Shown here: piece after piece, positions 45,839 to 54,032 of the stretch
Layout: each line of letters begins with the position of its first letter
How positions within the stretch are numbered: position 1 is the first letter of the stretch
Origin: Pedobacter sp.
Lineage (GTDB): Bacteria; Bacteroidota; Bacteroidia; Sphingobacteriales; Sphingobacteriaceae
DNA length: 64,000 nucleotides
NCBI RefSeq assembly: GCF_031119335.1
Contig: NZ_JAVHXT010000004.1
Coordinates: 232,774 to 296,773, forward strand
Direction: 5' to 3'
The notes under the pieces: model-generated
Seen by the model: only the letters and a program-made list of their open reading frames with translations
What the model was told of the DNA's origin: nothing
The model's database searches: none
Position numbers and translations under genes: made by a program

Positions 45839-45973
45839 AAAATATTTTTCGAGATGGGTATGGAAAATTGTGGATAGCTACATCTACCCTTAAACGATAA
45901 GTCCAAAAGTCGATAAGTTATTAGACCGAAAAAGATTTTCGAATAAAACACCATCACCAAAAAACCTTAGGAC

Positions 45974-46870
45974 ATGAAAATACCTCATTTAATAGCTTAC
46001 TGTGCAGTTTTTATGCTGAGTGCTTGCGGTAATAAACAAGAAAACAAATCTGATGCTGTAGATGAAATAGTTGTTACCGAAGCTGTGGCTGACCAAGCAT
46101 CTGCAGTGAAGTTGATGGCTCCTGCTCCATCTTCAAAATACGAAGATAATCGACTGGAAAACAACGTGACTTCAGCAAACTCTCAAATAGCCATCAACAA
46201 ACAAAAAATCATTAAAGATGGCAGTATGACGGTGAAGAGCCGGAACATCAGCGATAGCAAAAAGAGAATTGACCAATTGCTGAAAAAACTTAACGCTTAC
46301 TATGAAAGTGAAGACTTGCAGAATAACGAACAAAGTGTTGCCTATAATTTGAAAATACGCATACCATCGGCAAGTTTTGAGCAATTAATAGCCGCCATGG
46401 AAAATGGGGAAGATAAAATAGAAGCCAAAAACTTGCAAGCTAGAGATGTAACAGAGGAGTACGTAGATATTGAAACTCGATTGGCAACCAAACGTCAGTA
46501 TTTGCTGCGTTACAAACAAATACTTGCCAAAGCTGCAACTGTAAAAGACATTTTGGCCATTGAAGAAAATATTAGAACGCTAGAAGAAGAAATAGACAGC
46601 CAACAGGGGCGATTGAAATATTTGGCAGACCAGGTAGCATTTAGCACTCTAAATATCAGCCTTTACCAAGAAAAAGAATACTTAGCGCAACCAAAAAGTG
46701 GCTTTTTAACCAGAACAAAAGTAGCGCTTAATGACGGATGGCAATCTATTGTAGGCTTTGTGCTTTGGGCAGTGAGTATTTGGCCTTATCTCATCATTTT
46801 ATTTGGCTTGTACTTCGTAGTTAAACGGATTATTAAAATTCGCAGAGCACGAGCCAATGCTACAAATTAA
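45974..46870 (+). CDS. DUF4349 lipoprotein
   Basis: A lipoprotein (leader ending MLSAC-GNKQE) with the DUF4349 layout: QKIIKDGSMTVKSRNISDSKKRIDQLLKKLNAYYESED, KIRIPSASFEQLIAAM, ARDVTEEYVDIETRLATKRQYLLRY, a coiled-coil (KDILAIEENIRTLEEEIDSQQGRLKYL), and one C-terminal transmembrane helix (FVLWAVSIWPYLIILFGLYFVV) with a basic tail. The function is unknown. It is 34 nt before the vWA gene and divergent from the sigma/anti-sigma pair, so a shared stress-response role is plausible. Confidence 0.85.
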   Translation: MKIPHLIAYCAVFMLSACGNKQENKSDAVDEIVVTEAVADQASAVKLMAPAPSSKYEDNRLENNVTSANSQIAINKQKIIKDGSMTVKSRNISDSKKRIDQLLKKLNAYYESEDLQNNEQSVAYNLKIRIPSASFEQLIAAMENGEDKIEAKNLQARDVTEEYVDIETRLATKRQYLLRYKQILAKAATVKDILAIEENIRTLEEEIDSQQGRLKYLADQVAFSTLNISLYQEKEYLAQPKSGFLTRTKVALNDGWQSIVGFVLWAVSIWPYLIILFGLYFVVKRIIKIRRARANATN

Positions 46871-46904
46871 TTATCGAAAGACTTTACATTTAAAACTCTA
46901 AACA

Positions 46905-48860
46905 ATGAAAACATTATTCACCTCAATTATCGCTTTAATCCTACTTTTAGGATATAAAGCCAACCCAACCAGAGAAATTTCTGGCACTATAGTTAGCGCA
47001 TCAGATGGCTTAGCCTTACCTGGTACAACGGTTAAAAGTTTGCCGAGTAAAACTTCCGTATCATCTGATAAAAACGGAAAATATAAAATTGTAATTCCGT
47101 CTACAGATACGCATTTGCAAGTAATGAACTTAGGTTTCGTTACCAAAAAGATTACGATAGGAAAAACTGATGTTATCAATATTAAATTGGATGAGGATAA
47201 CCAAGCTTTAAAAGAACTTGTCGTGGTAGGATATGGTAAGCAACAAAAAAGAATGCACAAATCAGCTGACATGAAGATGGTTGCTCCGCCAGTCGCAGAA
47301 GCTTTAGCGGGTAGGGTTGTAGGTATTTCAGCTAACAAAAGTATAATGGCAACGGGTAATGGCGCACACTTTTATCAAGCTCCTCAAAACACCGAAAACT
47401 ATGCACACATAACCGAAAATGCCTTCAAAAAAGTAACCAACGAGCCACTTTCTACTTTTTCTATCGATGTAGATGCCGCATCTTACAGCAATATGCGCAG
47501 GTTCATTAATAACGGCGGCTTGCCTCCAAAAGATGCAGTGCGTATAGAAGAAATGATCAACTATTTTGATTACAGCTATGCACAACCAAAAGGCGACGAC
47601 CCAGTAAATATTGTTACTGAAATCGGTACCGCTCCTTGGAACAGTCAACATCGTTTGGTACATATTGGGCTAAAAGCGAAAAACATCCCTACCGAGAAAT
47701 TGCCACCATCTAACTTGGTTTTCTTAATTGATGTTTCAGGTTCGATGGAATCTTACAACAAATTACCTTTATTAGTGAGTTCCCTACGTCTACTTACAGA
47801 TAATTTACGCGACCAAGATAAAGTAGCTATTGTGGTTTATGCTGGTAGTTCTGGTTTGGTTTTACCATCAACCTCTGGAGATAACAAGCAAGCCATTAAA
47901 GAAGCATTGAGCAAATTGAGTGCGGGTGGTTCTACTGCAGGCGGCGCAGGTATTAAATTGGCCTACAAGGTAGCTACAGAAAATTTCATTAAGGGCGGTA
48001 ATAACCGTATCATTTTAGCAACCGATGGCGACTTTAACGTAGGTGCTAGCAGCGATGGCGATATGCAAACCCTAATTGAAGAAAAACGCAAAAGCGGTGT
48101 ATTTTTAACCGTTCTCGGCTTTGGCATGGGCAACTACAAAGACAGCAAAATGGAAGTTTTGGCCAACAAAGGCAACGGTAATTATGCCTACATCGACAAC
48201 ATCAGCGAAGCTAGAAAAGTATTGATTAATGAATTTGGTGGCACTTTATTTACCGTAGCTAAAGATGTAAAGCTACAGATAGAATTTAACCCTGCTAAGG
48301 TGCAAGCTTACCGTTTAATTGGCTATGAAAACCGTTTGTTAAACAACGAAGATTTTAACGACGATAAAAAAGATGCTGGCGAAATGGGTGCTGGACATAC
48401 CGTAACCGCCTTGTATGAAATTATTCCAGTTGGCGTAGAAAGTAAGTTTATCAAAAGTGTTGATGCGCTCAAATATCAAGATGTACGTCAAAATGCTCTC
48501 AAGAACTCTCCATCATCTAACAACACTAATGAAATACTTACCGTTAAAATGCGCTACAAACAACCAGATGGCGACAGCAGCAAATTGCTACAAAAGCCAG
48601 TAATAGACAGCTATCAAGATAAGCTGAACAAAACCAGTGACAACTTTAGGTTTTCTGCATCGGTGGCTATGTTTGGCATGTTGCTGCGCCAATCGGAATT
48701 TGTACAAGAAAGCACCTTTGAACAAGCCATTGCTTTGGCCGATGGCGCAAAAGGCACCGACAAAGAAGGTTACCGAGCCGAATATGTTAAATTAGCTAAA
48801 TCGGCACAGCTAATGGCAAAAGATTTGCGTAATTTTGCTACCACGGGCAAAGAGAAATAA
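46905..48860 (+). CDS. Exported vWA protein with SusC-like N-terminal segment
   Basis: After a signal sequence come a CarboxypepD_reg-like domain (REISGTIVSASDGLALPGTTVKSLP, ~23-100), then LKELVVVGYGKQQKR and APPVAEALAGRVVGISANKS. That is the TonB-box/plug entry known from SusC/RagA receptors, but no barrel follows. Instead there is a YfbK-like module: FSIDVDAASYSNMRRFINNGGLPP, then a vWA domain with MIDAS DVSGSMES (~274-281), TLATDGDFNVG-like IILATDGDFNVGAS, and a C-terminal domain with DNFRFSASVAMFGMLLR. It probably binds a partner in the envelope in a metal-dependent way. Confidence 0.88.
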   Translation: MKTLFTSIIALILLLGYKANPTREISGTIVSASDGLALPGTTVKSLPSKTSVSSDKNGKYKIVIPSTDTHLQVMNLGFVTKKITIGKTDVINIKLDEDNQALKELVVVGYGKQQKRMHKSADMKMVAPPVAEALAGRVVGISANKSIMATGNGAHFYQAPQNTENYAHITENAFKKVTNEPLSTFSIDVDAASYSNMRRFINNGGLPPKDAVRIEEMINYFDYSYAQPKGDDPVNIVTEIGTAPWNSQHRLVHIGLKAKNIPTEKLPPSNLVFLIDVSGSMESYNKLPLLVSSLRLLTDNLRDQDKVAIVVYAGSSGLVLPSTSGDNKQAIKEALSKLSAGGSTAGGAGIKLAYKVATENFIKGGNNRIILATDGDFNVGASSDGDMQTLIEEKRKSGVFLTVLGFGMGNYKDSKMEVLANKGNGNYAYIDNISEARKVLINEFGGTLFTVAKDVKLQIEFNPAKVQAYRLIGYENRLLNNEDFNDDKKDAGEMGAGHTVTALYEIIPVGVESKFIKSVDALKYQDVRQNALKNSPSSNNTNEILTVKMRYKQPDGDSSKLLQKPVIDSYQDKLNKTSDNFRFSASVAMFGMLLRQSEFVQESTFEQAIALADGAKGTDKEGYRAEYVKLAKSAQLMAKDLRNFATTGKEK

Positions 48861-48896
48861 TCGGAGCGTTCGAAATATTGGTTCTACTTTGACGAG

Positions 48897-48927
48897 ACGC
48901 CAACAAGAGAAATTCTTATGTTGGCGT
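48897..48927. repeat. ACGCCAACA/TGTTGGCGT hairpin
   Basis: A 9-bp perfect inverted repeat with a 13-nt loop after the vWA gene. The same word forms the hairpin at 60124-60147. Confidence 0.6.
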
Positions 48928-48994
48928 ACCATCAACAAATTTTTTCGAGCAAATCCGCTAAATATTTTTAGCCCTAGCTTAATTACAATACTTT

Positions 48995-49735
48995 ATGAAA
49001 AGAACAGGATTATTTTTATTGGCAGCAGCTACCGTTTCACTTAGTAGTTGCGATGCGCAGAGCCAAGGCAAATTAGGTAATATTTTAGGTCAGGTGGCTA
49101 CTGGAGCTATGGGAACACCGAGCAGTTTGGAAATTAGCAACGGCTTAAAACAGGCTTTAGAGATTGGCACATCGGCTGGTGCAGACAGACTTTCGGTTAA
49201 AGACGGTTTTTTTGGTAACATGGCCATTAAAATCTTGTTTCCGAAAGAAGCTCAAAAAGTAGAAAGCACCTTACGCAGCGTAGGTTTAAATTCTTTGGCA
49301 GATAATGTGATTTTAAGCTTGAACCGTGCGGCAGAAGACGCTGCGAAAGAAGCCAAACCTATCTTTGTAAACGCCATTAAACAAATGACTATTGCCGATG
49401 CAACCAATATCCTTTTAGGAAATAAAGATGCCGCTACTTCTTACTTTAAAAGAGTAACTACAGCACAGCTGATGGAGAGATTTTCTCCGGTAATTAGCAA
49501 CAGTTTGAGCAAAGTTGGCGCAACAAAATATTGGACAGATGCCGCCGCAGCGTATAATAAAATCCCGTTAGTGAAACCTGTTAACACCAACTTAACACAG
49601 TACGTTGCAGAAAAAGCTATCGAAGGCATGTTCGTTCAAGTTGCTCAAGAGGAACTAAAAATTAGAGATAACATAAACGCACGTTCAACAGGTTTGCTTC
49701 AAAAAGTATTCGGTTATGCCGACACCAAGAAGTAA
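48995..49735 (+). CDS. DUF4197 lipoprotein
   Basis: A lipoprotein (VSLSSC-DAQS) of 246 aa with the DUF4197 pattern: SNGLKQALEIGTSAGADRLSVKDGFFGNMAIKILFP, DNVILSLNRAAEDAAKEAKPIFVNAIKQMTI, DATNILLGNKDAATSYFKR. It is helical and periplasmic-facing; the function is unknown. It is separated from the vWA gene by a hairpin. A terminator lies ~170 nt downstream. Confidence 0.88.
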   Translation: MKRTGLFLLAAATVSLSSCDAQSQGKLGNILGQVATGAMGTPSSLEISNGLKQALEIGTSAGADRLSVKDGFFGNMAIKILFPKEAQKVESTLRSVGLNSLADNVILSLNRAAEDAAKEAKPIFVNAIKQMTIADATNILLGNKDAATSYFKRVTTAQLMERFSPVISNSLSKVGATKYWTDAAAAYNKIPLVKPVNTNLTQYVAEKAIEGMFVQVAQEELKIRDNINARSTGLLQKVFGYADTKK

Positions 49736-49900
49736 TTCACAAACTTGTTGATTTGTTAATAAAAATTTAAAGGAACAAAACCAATTTTTCGCTAGCTTGT
49801 TATACTGAAACGAAGGTCGTTTAAGAAAAGACAAAAAAGTCCTGTGAGTGGGCTATCCGCGTAGGGCAGGCACAGCATAAATAGGTTAAAATTCTATCGA

Positions 49901-49929
49901 AAAGCATCCAAATATTGGGTGCTTTTTTT
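49901..49929 (+). terminator. Intrinsic terminator
   Basis: AAAGCATCC/GGGTGCTTT stem (one G-U), 7-nt loop, T7. It is 165 nt past the DUF4197 stop; the stretch between looks structured (see findings). Confidence 0.85.
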
Positions 49930-50197
49930 ATTGCAGTTTATTTATGTGATGAAAAGGTTATTTTACGCTACTGTTAAATGGCAACCTAGCTATTTCTTTT
50001 TTGCTTAAGGGCACCATCATTTCGGATGTAACGAGAAATAGAGTTTTAAAAAGTGGAAATGTTTCGAAATATAAGCCTTATTTCGTGTCGAAAGATTTCT
50101 ATACCTAACGATCGGGACTGCACTGCGTTCCGAATGACGTGGATGTGAATAGCATAGTTTTTGGTTAATTAAACCCGATTGCAGCGAACACATATCT

Positions 50198-50363
50198 CGA
50201 TTTTATCCTATCGTGTGGACACATCTTGTTCCTCCCCCTTGAATCCCCCTCCAAAGGGGGACACTCTGTGCTTAAGCATTTTGCATATCCCCCTCTCCGA
50301 GGGGGCAGGGGGAGGAAAATAATATTTTCCAATTATTTGTGTCCACACGATAGGATTTTATCG
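50198..50363. repeat. Nested long palindrome, 18-bp perfect outer arms
   Basis: ATCCTATCGTGTGGACAC (50205-50222) is exactly complementary to 50339-50356; extended to 25 bp the arms match at 22 positions. Inside, CCTCCCCC..AAAGGGGGAC (50231-50261) faces a reversed copy, TCCCCCTCTCCGAGGGGGCA..GGAGG (50288-50315). The whole unit could fold into one long hairpin. Confidence 0.75.
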
Positions 50364-50495
50364 GGAAAAGTAAAGCGTAAAGCGGGACTAGCGGAACCGA
50401 AGATTTACTGAAATTGCTTTACCCCTAAATTCTCCCGAATGGTCGGGACAGGCTCCAAAGGGGACTTTCAAAATTGCCGATACAATTGAAACACC

Positions 50496-50539
50496 CTGCC
50501 ACTTTGACCTATATTTTACTTTGGAACAAGCATTGATAA
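50496..50539 (+). promoter_or_regulatory. htpG upstream motif and sigma-54-like promoter
   Basis: CTGCCA-N3-TGAC (50496-50508) is followed 12 nt later by TTGGAACAAGCATTGATAA (50521-50539). The TTGG-to-TGATAA spacing of 13 nt is the same as before groES. An imperfect -7 box, TTACTTTG (50516-50523), overlaps it and is an alternative. Confidence 0.45.
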
Positions 50540-50571
50540 ACAAGCGTATAAGCAAAAAATTAGTTTAAGAT

Positions 50572-52458
50572 ATGACAACAGAAAAAGGAAGTATTTCCAT
50601 ACACACAGAAAACATTTTCCCAATCATCAAGAAATTCCTGTATTCGGACAATGAAATCTTTTTAAGGGAATTAGTTTCTAATGCGGTTGATGCGGTGCAA
50701 AAGATTAAACGCTTAGGCGCTCTTGGTCAGTTTAACGGCGAGGTTGGCCAGCCTTTGGTAGAAGTGAAATTGGATGAAAAAGCAAAAACCATTACAATTA
50801 GCGATAATGGTTTGGGTATGACTGCCGAAGAAATCAAAAAATACATTAACCAAGTGGCTTTCTCTGGCGCTAGCGAGTTTGTTGAAAAGTTCAAAGACGC
50901 AAAGGATGCCAACGAGATTATCGGTAAGTTCGGTTTAGGTTTCTACTCTGCATTTATGGTAGCTGATTTGGTAGAAATCAACACTTTATCGTACCAAGAA
51001 GGTGCTGAAGCTGCTAAATGGACTTGCGATGGTAGTACTTCTTTCGAAATTTCGGAAGGTTCTAGAACTACTCGTGGTACAGACATAGTTTTGCACATTA
51101 ACGCAGAAAGCGAAGAGTTTTTAAGCGAGCACAAACTACAAGAGATTTTAGATAAATACGCTAAGTTTTTACCTGTGCCAATTAAATTTGGAACGAAAAC
51201 AGACAGCGTAGAAGACGGTGTTGATGAAGAGGGAAAAGCTAAATATACATCAGTTGAGGTTGACAACATTGTAAATACCACCAACCCAATTTGGACCAAA
51301 GCACCTGCAGATTTGTCAGATGCTGATTACTTGGATTTTTACAAGCAATTATACCCGTTCTCTGATGACCCTTTGTTCTGGATTCATTTAAACGTTGATT
51401 ATCCTTTTAATTTAACGGGTGTGTTGTATTTCCCTAAGGTGAAGGAAGATTTCGATATGCAGCGCAACAAAATCAAATTGTTCTCTCGTCAGGTTTTCAT
51501 TACTGATGAGGTGAAGGATATTGTTCCTGAGTTCTTGATGTTGTTACATGGTGTGATTGACAGTCCGGATATTCCTTTGAACGTTTCTAGAAGTTTCTTG
51601 CAGGCTGATGGTAACGTGAAGAAAATCAACAACTATATCACTAAAAAAGTAGCTGATAAATTAAGCGAACTGTTTAAGGCAGACCGTAAAGGTTTTGAAG
51701 AAAAATGGGGTGATATTGGTCTGTTCGTAAAATACGGCATGATTAGCGAGGAGAAATTTTACGATAAAGCGAAAGATTTTGCCTTGTTAACCAATACTAA
51801 AAAAGAGGCTTTCACTTTTGAGGAGTACAAAGAGAAAGTAAGTGCAGTACAAACGGATAAAAATGGAAATGTAGTTTATCTATATGCTACAGATTTAGAT
51901 AAGCAAGATGGCTTTATCCAAGCGGCAGAGAAAAAAGGTTACGATGTTTTGGTGATGAATTCTGCTATTGACAGTCACTTTGTGAGTAGTTTTGAGCAGA
52001 AGTTAGAAAAAACGTTGTTGAAACGTGTAGATGCTTCGGTGGCGAACCAATTGATTGAAAAAGACGAGAAGTTAGAGTCGGTATTAAGCGAAGAGCAATC
52101 TACCACGGTTAAAGGTATTTTCGAAAAAGCGATTACCAAACCAGGTTACACGGTAGAAGTTGTTGGTTTAAGTCCAGATGATGCACCTGTAACGATTACT
52201 ATGGATGAGTTTATGCGTAGAATGAAAGACATGGCTAAAATGGGCGGTGGAATGAGTTTCTACGGCAACATGCCAGATAGTTACAAAGTGGCTATCAATG
52301 GAAACCATAAATTGGTAAGCAAAATTTTAGCATCGGCTGATGAAGCAGAGCAAAGCAAATTTGCTAAGCAAGCGGTTGATTTAGCACTACTTTCGCAAGG
52401 TATGTTAACGGGTGCAGAATTAACTGCATTTGTGAGCCGCAGCGTTGAGTTGATTTAA
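50572..52458 (+). CDS. htpG: Chaperone HtpG (Hsp90)
   Basis: The bacterial Hsp90. The N-terminal GHKL ATPase has FLRELVSNAVDAVQKI, ISDNGLGMTAEEI, GKFGLGFYSAFMVAD and RGTDIVLH. The middle domain has NPIWTKAP and RQVFITDEVKDIVPEFLMLLHGVIDSPDIPLNVSRSFLQ. The C-terminal dimer domain is present. 628 aa, normal length. It shares upstream motifs and the 3' element with groESL. Confidence 0.98.
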   Translation: MTTEKGSISIHTENIFPIIKKFLYSDNEIFLRELVSNAVDAVQKIKRLGALGQFNGEVGQPLVEVKLDEKAKTITISDNGLGMTAEEIKKYINQVAFSGASEFVEKFKDAKDANEIIGKFGLGFYSAFMVADLVEINTLSYQEGAEAAKWTCDGSTSFEISEGSRTTRGTDIVLHINAESEEFLSEHKLQEILDKYAKFLPVPIKFGTKTDSVEDGVDEEGKAKYTSVEVDNIVNTTNPIWTKAPADLSDADYLDFYKQLYPFSDDPLFWIHLNVDYPFNLTGVLYFPKVKEDFDMQRNKIKLFSRQVFITDEVKDIVPEFLMLLHGVIDSPDIPLNVSRSFLQADGNVKKINNYITKKVADKLSELFKADRKGFEEKWGDIGLFVKYGMISEEKFYDKAKDFALLTNTKKEAFTFEEYKEKVSAVQTDKNGNVVYLYATDLDKQDGFIQAAEKKGYDVLVMNSAIDSHFVSSFEQKLEKTLLKRVDASVANQLIEKDEKLESVLSEEQSTTVKGIFEKAITKPGYTVEVVGLSPDDAPVTITMDEFMRRMKDMAKMGGGMSFYGNMPDSYKVAINGNHKLVSKILASADEAEQSKFAKQAVDLALLSQGMLTGAELTAFVSRSVELI

Positions 52459-52483
52459 ACCCCTAAATCCCCTAAAGGGGACT
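52456..52483 (+). repeat. TAA-ACCCCTAAATCCCC palindromic 3' element
   Basis: It begins with the htpG stop codon and is identical over 28 nt to the element at the groEL stop (39816-39843). Confidence 0.75.
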
Positions 52484-52495
52484 TTAGGCATTGTC

Positions 52496-52572
52496 GTCAT
52501 TGCGAGGCACGAAGCAATCTTACAACTTTAGCTATTATTTAACCGCTTTAGGATTGCTTCGAACCTCGCAAT
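52496..52572. repeat. Composite GTCATTGCGAGG repeat
   Basis: ATTGCGAGGCACGAAGCAAT (from 52499) faces ATTGCTTCGAACCTCGCAAT (52553-52572): 18 of 20 positions complementary, about 34 nt apart. Confidence 0.65.
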
Positions 52573-52688
52573 TTTGATTTTAACCATATGCCTTTTTATT
52601 TTACCTCCTTAAACACCTAAGAACACCTTAGGAATTGATAAAAACTTAAATGCACTAAGGTGTCTAACGTGGTTCAAAATTTCAAAAC

Positions 52689-53906
52689 ATGAAAAGAAAA
52701 CTTCCATTTGTACCGCTCTTAATATTTGCCGTAATATTTCTGCTTATTAATGGATATGCGTTGAGTGCACTGGCTCCAGTTATAGCCGCACCGCTATTGC
52801 CTTGGTTATGGGTTTTTCCAGTACTGTTGCTAATTGTATTTTCGTTTAGTTTAAGCAGATTAAGTGTAGACGGACAAAAAAACTTGTTTAAAATTAGTGC
52901 GCATGTACTACTCGTTTACTTTGTTTCGTTATTGGTTTTTGTATTAACCGAAGTACTTACAGATATTTACAGAGTAATTGCTGGCGGAATAAATTACTTA
53001 TCTAAAGGAAATTTCATCTATCCGGAGAGACCGCTAAATGGCATATATTTAGGAATACTATTATCGTCAACAATAATCATAGTTTTTATCTATGGGATTT
53101 TAAAAGGCAAATATGCTTATCGTATTATTAAACACAGCTTGTATTTTGATGATTTACCAGCTGCCTTTGATGGCTTTAAATTGGTGCAAATTTCTGACGT
53201 TCATGCAGGGAGTTTGAACAATCCAAAAGCGGTACAAAAAGGTATTGATTTGATTAATCGCCAAGAGGCAGATTTGTTTGTGTTTACTGGAGATTTGGTG
53301 AATAACAAAGCGGAAGAAATTAAACCTTACATCAATCATTTTTCACAAATCAAAGCACCATTTGGGCAATTTTCGGTGTTGGGCAACCACGATTACGGCG
53401 ATTATGTAAAGTGGGAAAGTGATGCGGTAAAAAGAGAGAACTTACAACAATTGAAGAATTATCATGCAGAAATTGGTTTCAAGTTATTGCTGGATGAACA
53501 TGTTACGCTAGAAAAAAACGGACAGAAAATTGTTTTAGCAGGCATAGAAAACTGGGGCTTGGGCTTTGGGGAACGTGGTGATTTGGAAAAGGCCTTGAAA
53601 GGCACTGCGACAGATGATTTTAAAATTCTATTATCACACGACCCTTCACATTGGGAAGCACAAGTAAAAAATCATCCATCTAAAATACACCTTAGCTTAG
53701 CTGGACATACCCACGGCATGCAATTTGGCATCGAAGCATTGGGCTTAAAATGGAGCCCTGTCCAATTCAGGTACAAGCATTGGGCTGGCGTTAAAGAAGA
53801 GAATGGCAGATTTTTAAATGTAAACAGGGGCTTTGGGTTCATTGGATTTTCTGGTAGGATTGGCATTTGGCCAGAAATTACGGTTATTGAGCTTAAAAAG
53901 ACATAA
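52689..53906 (+). CDS. Membrane-bound metallophosphoesterase
   Basis: Four hydrophobic helices in the first ~140 residues anchor a calcineurin-like phosphoesterase domain: LVQISDVHAG (D170, H172), FTGDLVNN, LGNHDYGDY, LLSHDPSHW, LAGHTHGMQFG. This is the YkuE/YaeI-like group with an extended membrane domain; substrates of relatives include UDP-linked lipids and phosphodiesters. The active site faces the side following the fourth helix. The true substrate is unknown. Confidence 0.92.
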   Translation: MKRKLPFVPLLIFAVIFLLINGYALSALAPVIAAPLLPWLWVFPVLLLIVFSFSLSRLSVDGQKNLFKISAHVLLVYFVSLLVFVLTEVLTDIYRVIAGGINYLSKGNFIYPERPLNGIYLGILLSSTIIIVFIYGILKGKYAYRIIKHSLYFDDLPAAFDGFKLVQISDVHAGSLNNPKAVQKGIDLINRQEADLFVFTGDLVNNKAEEIKPYINHFSQIKAPFGQFSVLGNHDYGDYVKWESDAVKRENLQQLKNYHAEIGFKLLLDEHVTLEKNGQKIVLAGIENWGLGFGERGDLEKALKGTATDDFKILLSHDPSHWEAQVKNHPSKIHLSLAGHTHGMQFGIEALGLKWSPVQFRYKHWAGVKEENGRFLNVNRGFGFIGFSGRIGIWPEITVIELKKT

Positions 53907-53947
53907 TACCAAGGAAAATAAAACTTAAGCATCACATTTCAAACCAC

Positions 53948-54022
53948 AAAATATTATAGTTTTTTAAGAACATAATCATAAAATATTATAGTTTTTTAAG
54001 AACGTAATCATAAAATATTATA
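53948..54022. repeat. 32-bp tandem repeat in a promoter region
   Basis: Two full units (53948-53979 and 53980-54011, one base different) plus 11 bp of a third: AAAATATTATAGTTTTTTAA then GAACATAATCAT. The third unit diverges into the -7 box of the next gene. Confidence 0.85.
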
Positions 54023-54028
54023 TATTTG
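54021..54028 (+). promoter_or_regulatory. -7 box TATATTTG, leaderless layout
   Basis: A perfect TAnnTTTG ends 4 nt before the ATG at 54033 and is built on the truncated third tandem unit. Confidence 0.6.
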
Positions 54029-54032
54029 TTTT

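Larger units (their letters stand above)
49930..50571. other. Gene-free gap before htpG
   Basis: I see no gene here. It holds an AACCCGATTG...AAAGCGGGACT element (50170-50398) interrupted by a nested palindrome (50198-50363), a CCCCTAAATTCTCCCGAATG..AAGGGGAC unit (about 50423-50465) and the htpG promoter. A 61-codon ORF at 50226 is an artefact of the repeats. Confidence 0.55.

Noticed and set aside
46898..47338. 146-codon minus-strand ORF
   Set aside because: It is antisense to the N-terminal domain of the vWA protein; no motif.
48835..49044. 69-codon ORF after the vWA gene
   Set aside because: It overlaps the vWA 3' end and the DUF4197 start in another frame and spans a hairpin repeat.
49795..49930. 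RNase P RNA or tmRNA
   Set aside because: AAAGTCC recalls the RNase P P4 region, but the stretch is far too short and lacks the partner ACAGA segment; no tRNA-like ends for tmRNA.
50226..50411. 61-codon ORF
   Set aside because: It lies entirely in the nested palindrome; the open frame results from the CCTCCCCC repeats.
53948..54022. CRISPR array
   Set aside because: Units follow each other with no spacers and there are only two full copies; no cas genes.
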